33,210 bases of DNA from Syntrophomonadaceae bacterium (GTDB lineage Bacteria > Bacillota > Syntrophomonadia > Syntrophomonadales > Syntrophomonadaceae): assembly GCA_012729715.1 (NCBI GenBank), contig JAAYCQ010000025.1, positions 1-33,210 on the forward strand, in the 5' to 3' direction. The translations under genes were made by a program, and so were the position numbers. Numbering within the stretch: the stretch's first letter is position 1; every line of letters starts with the position of its first letter. Positions 30,115 to 33,210 of the stretch are shown piece by piece. The notes under the pieces are model-generated. The model saw nothing but the letters and a program-made list of their open reading frames with translations, made no database searches and had not been told where the DNA came from.

Positions 30115-30309
30115 TTATGAATTACTTTTATACCACAAAAGAAAAAGCAATATACCGATAATTATAACTGTAGTTATAATCCTAGTACGGCGACTTCCTT
30201 TTGTTAACTCCCCCAAGTCAGGTATCGTTGAACGATTTATCGAGTCCGCCAAATTAATCATTGGCTTTTTCTTATATTCTTCTATTTTGCGTTTATCTTG
30301 TTTATCCAT
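30115..30309 (-). CDS. Small C-tail-anchored membrane protein, unrecognised
   Basis: A 64-residue protein with a highly charged N-terminal half, then a single hydrophobic helix at about 44-60 (IITTVIIIGILLFLLWY) preceded by Arg-rich KGSRRTR. This arrangement predicts a cytoplasmic head and a C-terminal membrane anchor. A strong ribosome site (GGAAGGTGG, five bases ahead of the ATG) and a terminator 45 bases after the stop make it a real single-gene unit. I know no family for it. Confidence 0.7.
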   Translation of the reverse strand: MDKQDKRKIEEYKKKPMINLADSINRSTIPDLGELTKGSRRTRIITTVIIIGILLFLLWYKSNS

Positions 30310-30370
30310 AATTCCACCTTCCTATTTCTAGTAGACATCTTTCTACAAATGTGCAATATGAAACGAGGGC

Positions 30371-30442
30371 GCGGAACGCCACAGAGGGCGTTCCCTACAT
30401 ATTTAATTGAAACCGTAGGGAACGGCCCCCGTGCCGTTCCGC
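30371..30442. repeat. 72-bp double palindrome (BIME-like)
   Basis: Arms of 28 bp (30371-30398 and 30415-30442) are inverted copies that differ at only a few positions, around a 16-base A+T-rich loop. Each arm is itself a hairpin: GGAACGCC/GGCGTTCC at 30373-30394 and GGAACGGC/GCCGTTCC at 30419-30440. The rest of the gap 30310-30553 holds no gene. There is one more perfect palindrome at 30528-30544 (TTTATCTA-T-TAGATAAA), just after the Fic stop. Confidence 0.7.
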
Positions 30443-30553
30443 TAGACCTGATGCTGCGCATCATTAACAGACTGTGCAGTATTAAATATAGATGATTAGA
30501 GACTACGCAGAGATTATGAAACGGTCATTTATCTATTAGATAAACATTTAATA

Positions 30554-31312
30554 TCAGTTGCCGTTGTCCAGCTTTGGTATTGGTATATGCAAAAGTCGCA
30601 TGATTTCCTTTTCGGACTCAATAACCCGCTCAGCAACAAACCGCTCAAAAGACTGGTCATCTCTATGAGCCCTTTCAAGAAGTTCAATGTATTCATGCCT
30701 GAGCACTGGAGGAATTATAGCCAACAGGTATCCGTCCTGTATCAGGGCCGTGTTCATAAGGAGTCTTGCAATTCTCCCATTTCCGTCTTTAAACGGATGG
30801 ATAAAGATAAATCTTTTATGGAGTTGTGCCGCAAACGTTACCGGGTGAAACTGATTTCGTTCATTTCTAATCCACTGAAATAGTCCATCCATTTCTGCCT
30901 GTATGTGTTTTGTTTCGACCATAGGATATTGGGAACCGGTAACAAACACATCCATATCGCGGTATTTTCCTGCATATTCCTTTTCTATACTCGCATAAAA
31001 TAGTTGATGCATCATAAGAACATCTTTTTCAGTAATGGTTCTATTATTTAGCAGCGTGAACATGAAGTCATAAGCTTGGGCGTGACCGATTGCTTCAAAG
31101 GTATAACGCAAGGGTTTGCCTCCCACAGTCAAGCCATCCTCCAGCAAGACTTTGGTTTCACTTTCCGTAAGGGTATTCCCTTCAAGCGCATTGGATGACC
31201 AGGTGAGGCCAATACGATAGTAATTTCTGAGTTGTGTCAACATCTCTCCCTCGAACAGTCTGTGCTCATCTATGGCAACCTTATATAAATCAAGAACTCT
31301 GTATAGATCCAT
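30554..31312 (-). CDS. Fic-domain protein, class II (N-terminal self-inhibitory motif)
   Basis: Fic enzymes transfer AMP or another nucleotide part to target proteins. The catalytic loop HPFKDGNGRIAR at residues 172-183 is intact (His172, Asp176, Asn178, Arg180, Arg183). The flap GSQYPMVETKH at about 126-136 is present. The N-terminal helix carries SNALEG (40-45), matching the inhibitory motif S/T-x3-E-G/N, in which the Glu44 blocks productive ATP binding. It is thus self-controlled and needs no separate antitoxin, and none is seen beside it. AAAGGGTG precedes the ATG. 252 residues. The C-terminal region has no recognisable winged helix. Target unknown. Confidence 0.92.
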   Translation of the reverse strand: MDLYRVLDLYKVAIDEHRLFEGEMLTQLRNYYRIGLTWSSNALEGNTLTESETKVLLEDGLTVGGKPLRYTFEAIGHAQAYDFMFTLLNNRTITEKDVLMMHQLFYASIEKEYAGKYRDMDVFVTGSQYPMVETKHIQAEMDGLFQWIRNERNQFHPVTFAAQLHKRFIFIHPFKDGNGRIARLLMNTALIQDGYLLAIIPPVLRHEYIELLERAHRDDQSFERFVAERVIESEKEIMRLLHIPIPKLDNGN

Positions 31313-31487
31313 TTATTCACCCTTTTCATGGTACATTCCTCGTATAATAATATCATAAAATATTCCATTTTCCATGGGTAAACCGTCACATCCCTATTCT
31401 CCCTTCTTAGCCTAACTTTCACCTCAAATTCCCCAAAACCCACCATTCCCAACAAGCAGGAGGGAGCGGGCGTCAAGGGGGCGGGGT

Positions 31488-31536
31488 CTTTTCCCGATAA
31501 ACTTACCGGAAAAGCACGTCTGAAATGTATTATAAT
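31488..31536 (+). promoter_or_regulatory. Candidate promoter with inverted repeat ahead of the flavoprotein gene
   Basis: A TATAAT at 31531-31536 lies 55 bases ahead of the ATG at 31592, but no -35 match is found at 17 bases. Instead the position is occupied by the right arm of an inverted repeat, CTTTTCC (31488-31494) and GGAAAAG (31508-31514). This may be an operator for an activator or repressor. The rest of the 279-base gap (31313-31591) has no gene. Confidence 0.3.
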
Positions 31537-31591
31537 GGAATCTACAGTACATAGAACAGGTCTTATTACCTGGATATGAGGGGGAACTGAT

Positions 31592-32338
31592 ATGCAAATC
31601 GTAGCCGTTAACGGGGGTCCCAGGCGGGGTAAGATTTCCAAGACTATTATGCTTCTAGAGGCTTTTCTGTCCGGTTGTCAGCAGGGAGGGGCTGAGGTAG
31701 AGACCATTAATCTCCGGGAGAAGGACATTAAAATGTGCACCGGTTGTTACAGTTGTTGGATTAAAACGCCGGGCCAATGTGCCCTGAAAGACGATATGAA
31801 AGAAATCCTATTAACCCTGGACAAAGCAGATGTAGAGGTCTGGGCTACTCCACTGTATTTCTTTGGCCCTACCGCCCTGTTTAAAAACTTTGTCGACCGC
31901 ACCATACCGCTGGCTGAACCCTACATAATTGAAAAGGATGGGCTCTGTACCCATCCTTTGCGCAACAAGAAAGCCCGGGAAATTGTGTTTATCTCGGTGG
32001 CTGGTTTTTGCGAAGTAGAACATTTTCAGCCCATGTCACAATGGCTCCGCTTTATGGAAGGACGCGGCCTTTTACAGATCAGGGCTGAAATATATCGGCC
32101 TAGTTCCGAATTTATGAGTGCTCCACCTTTAAAAGAAAAGGTAGACGAGATTTTAGCCGCTACCCAGCAGGCCGGCCGGGAATTCGTACAAACCGGGGAT
32201 ATTTCAGAGAAGACCATGCAATCTATTTGCCAGGATATACTCCCCGATAAGAATACTTATATAGATTTAGCCAACAATTACTGGGACTGGGAAATTGAAA
32301 GAAGCAAAAAGCGCAAATCAGCCCGGAGCGAGGGATAG
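31592..32338 (+). CDS. NADPH-dependent FMN reductase / iron-sulfur flavoprotein-like
   Basis: A flavodoxin-fold protein of 248 residues: it begins MQIVAVNGGPRRGKISKTIMLL, the phosphate-binding loop for FMN, and continues with ATPLYFFGPTALFKNFVDR. Cysteines 49, 52, 55 and 63 lie as C-x2-C-x2-C-x7-C. This spacing fits the cluster motif of iron-sulfur flavoproteins (C-x2-C-x2-C-x4-7-C), which shuttle electrons in anaerobes and reduce oxygen or peroxide; the cysteines may hold a [4Fe-4S] cluster here too. A strong GAGGGGG precedes the ATG. It converges on tex and is not in an operon. Confidence 0.8.
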   Translation: MQIVAVNGGPRRGKISKTIMLLEAFLSGCQQGGAEVETINLREKDIKMCTGCYSCWIKTPGQCALKDDMKEILLTLDKADVEVWATPLYFFGPTALFKNFVDRTIPLAEPYIIEKDGLCTHPLRNKKAREIVFISVAGFCEVEHFQPMSQWLRFMEGRGLLQIRAEIYRPSSEFMSAPPLKEKVDEILAATQQAGREFVQTGDISEKTMQSICQDILPDKNTYIDLANNYWDWEIERSKKRKSARSEG

Positions 32339-32373
32339 GGAGAAATAAATGTATTTTGCCACCGGAGTCCGAT

Positions 32374-33210
32374 TTAGCCGGTCTTCATGGATAAGGCCAC
32401 TTTGCCCCGTTCCCGGTCAACTGACAGCACCTGTACGGTTACCACATCCCCTACGGCTACGACTTCCATGGGATGGCGGATGTAGCGGTCTGCCATCTGG
32501 GATATATGCACCAGGCCATCGTTTTTTATCCCTATATCCACAAAGGCACCAAAATCCACCACGTTTCTAACTGTTCCGGTCAGGAACATACCTGGGGTAA
32601 TATCCTCGATGCTTAGCACATCGGTGCGAAATACTACCGGAGGCAGGTCTTCGCGCGGGTCGCGGTGTGGTTTTAGGAGACATGCAATAACGTCTTTCAC
32701 AGTTGGCTCCCCTGCTTCCAGGTTCTGAGCCAGGGTTGCGGGTTTTATTGTGCCCAGTTTAGTTGCCAGGGTAGGTGTTCCGATTTCTTCCAGGCTTGCC
32801 CCGGCCATTTCCAGGATTCCTAAGGCCAGCTGATAGGATTCCGGGTGAATGGCAGTACTATCCAGGGGATTGTCCGCCTGGTAAATGCGTAGGAATCCGG
32901 CTGCTTGTTGAAAGGTTTTGGGACCTAACTTCGAGACCTTCAGCAGTTCCTTGCGGTTTTTAAATTTGCCGTTCTGATCACGGTACTCCACGACTTTATT
33001 GGCCACTGTGGAAGAAAGACCGGACACATAGGTCAAAAGGGAAGCAGAAGCAGTATTAAGTTCCACTCCTACCTGGTTAACCGCGGACTCGACAACAGTG
33101 GTTAGGTTTTGATCAAGTTCCTTCTGCGGCAGGTCGTGCTGATATTGCCCTACCCCAATTGCCCGGGGCTCAATCTTAACCAGTTCCGCCAGGGGGTCTT
33201 GCAAACGGCG
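32374..33210 (-). CDS. tex: Tex-like RNA-binding transcription accessory protein, 3' part
   Basis: The gene runs off the right edge; 278 codons are present and the frame is open through base 33210 (RRLQDPLAELVKIEP). Visible parts are the end of the YqgF-like nuclease region, the helix-hairpin-helix domain (ELNTASASLLTYVSGL and FKNRKELLKVSKLGPKTFQQAAGFLRI), and the C-terminal S1 RNA-binding domain (GMFLTGTVRNVVDFGAFVDIG, VHISQMAD, VQVLSVDRERGKVALSMK). Tex is a conserved protein linked to transcription and RNA handling. A leftward stop is at 32374, 35 bases from the converging flavoprotein gene. Confidence 0.95.
   Translation of the reverse strand, partial: RRLQDPLAELVKIEPRAIGVGQYQHDLPQKELDQNLTTVVESAVNQVGVELNTASASLLTYVSGLSSTVANKVVEYRDQNGKFKNRKELLKVSKLGPKTFQQAAGFLRIYQADNPLDSTAIHPESYQLALGILEMAGASLEEIGTPTLATKLGTIKPATLAQNLEAGEPTVKDVIACLLKPHRDPREDLPPVVFRTDVLSIEDITPGMFLTGTVRNVVDFGAFVDIGIKNDGLVHISQMADRYIRHPMEVVAVGDVVTVQVLSVDRERGKVALSMKTG

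Noticed and set aside
30115-31312. Fic toxin with the 64-residue protein as antitoxin
   Set aside because: The small gene is downstream across a 244-base gap with a large palindrome, has its own ribosome site, and is a membrane protein. The Fic chain already carries its inhibitory motif.
31270-31641. 123-codon minus-strand frame overlapping the Fic and flavoprotein starts
   Set aside because: It covers both promoter regions, has no ribosome site or recognisable motif, and overlaps two well-supported genes.

Overview
The window looks like the chromosome of an anaerobic, low-to-moderate GC Firmicute of the Clostridia. A Syntrophomonas-like member fits best, judging from protein style and from the homocitrate synthase-like gene beside an archaeal-type aconitase large subunit; this is inference from recalled family resemblance, not a search. 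Support for the phylum comes from strong AGGAGG-type ribosome sites, TTG and GTG starts, PcrA, the GatCAB amidotransferase, and what appears to be TRAP control of tryptophan synthesis.

Layout. (1) 83-6027, leftward: gatC-gatA-gatB, a NifV-like homocitrate/Re-citrate synthase and a LeuC-type aconitase large subunit, with a promoter just upstream of gatC. (2) 6168-10269, leftward: pcrA-ligA, a DNA repair pair. (3) 10471-14043, leftward: a large soluble multi-PAS, GGDEF and HD-GYP protein; divergent from it are a small Smr-domain protein with a clear terminator and a chemoreceptor (14218-16456). (4) 16784-24755, leftward: a complete tryptophan operon in the unusual order trpD-C-F-B-A-aroF-trpE(G), ending in a rhizobial-type fused anthranilate synthase and containing a DAHP synthase that lacks its N-terminal regulatory domain. 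(5) 24956-33210: a methyltransferase, a DUF4349 lipoprotein, two flavoprotein oxidoreductases in tandem, a 64-residue membrane protein, a self-inhibited Fic protein, an FMN-reductase-like flavoprotein with a cysteine cluster, and the 3' part of tex.

The most interesting signal is the trp leader. Downstream of a TTGACA promoter the transcript carries nine NAG-type triplets (7 GAG, 1 AAG, 1 GAA) at an exact 5-nt period. An intrinsic terminator with an overlapping antiterminator follows. About 240 nt later a second run of seven triplets (5 GAG, CAG, UAG), again at an exact 5-nt period, covers the trpD ribosome binding site. This is the architecture of the tryptophan-binding attenuation protein TRAP, used twice: once for attenuation and once for blocking translation. 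The genes are then tightly coupled, with three junctions overlapping by exactly 14 nt.

Several short palindromic repeats are scattered between genes. One is a 152-bp MITE-like element with 17-bp inverted ends and a 9-bp target duplication, inserted into a copy of a REP-like palindrome whose intact copy sits inside the trp operon. No tRNA, rRNA, CRISPR array or full insertion sequence was seen.
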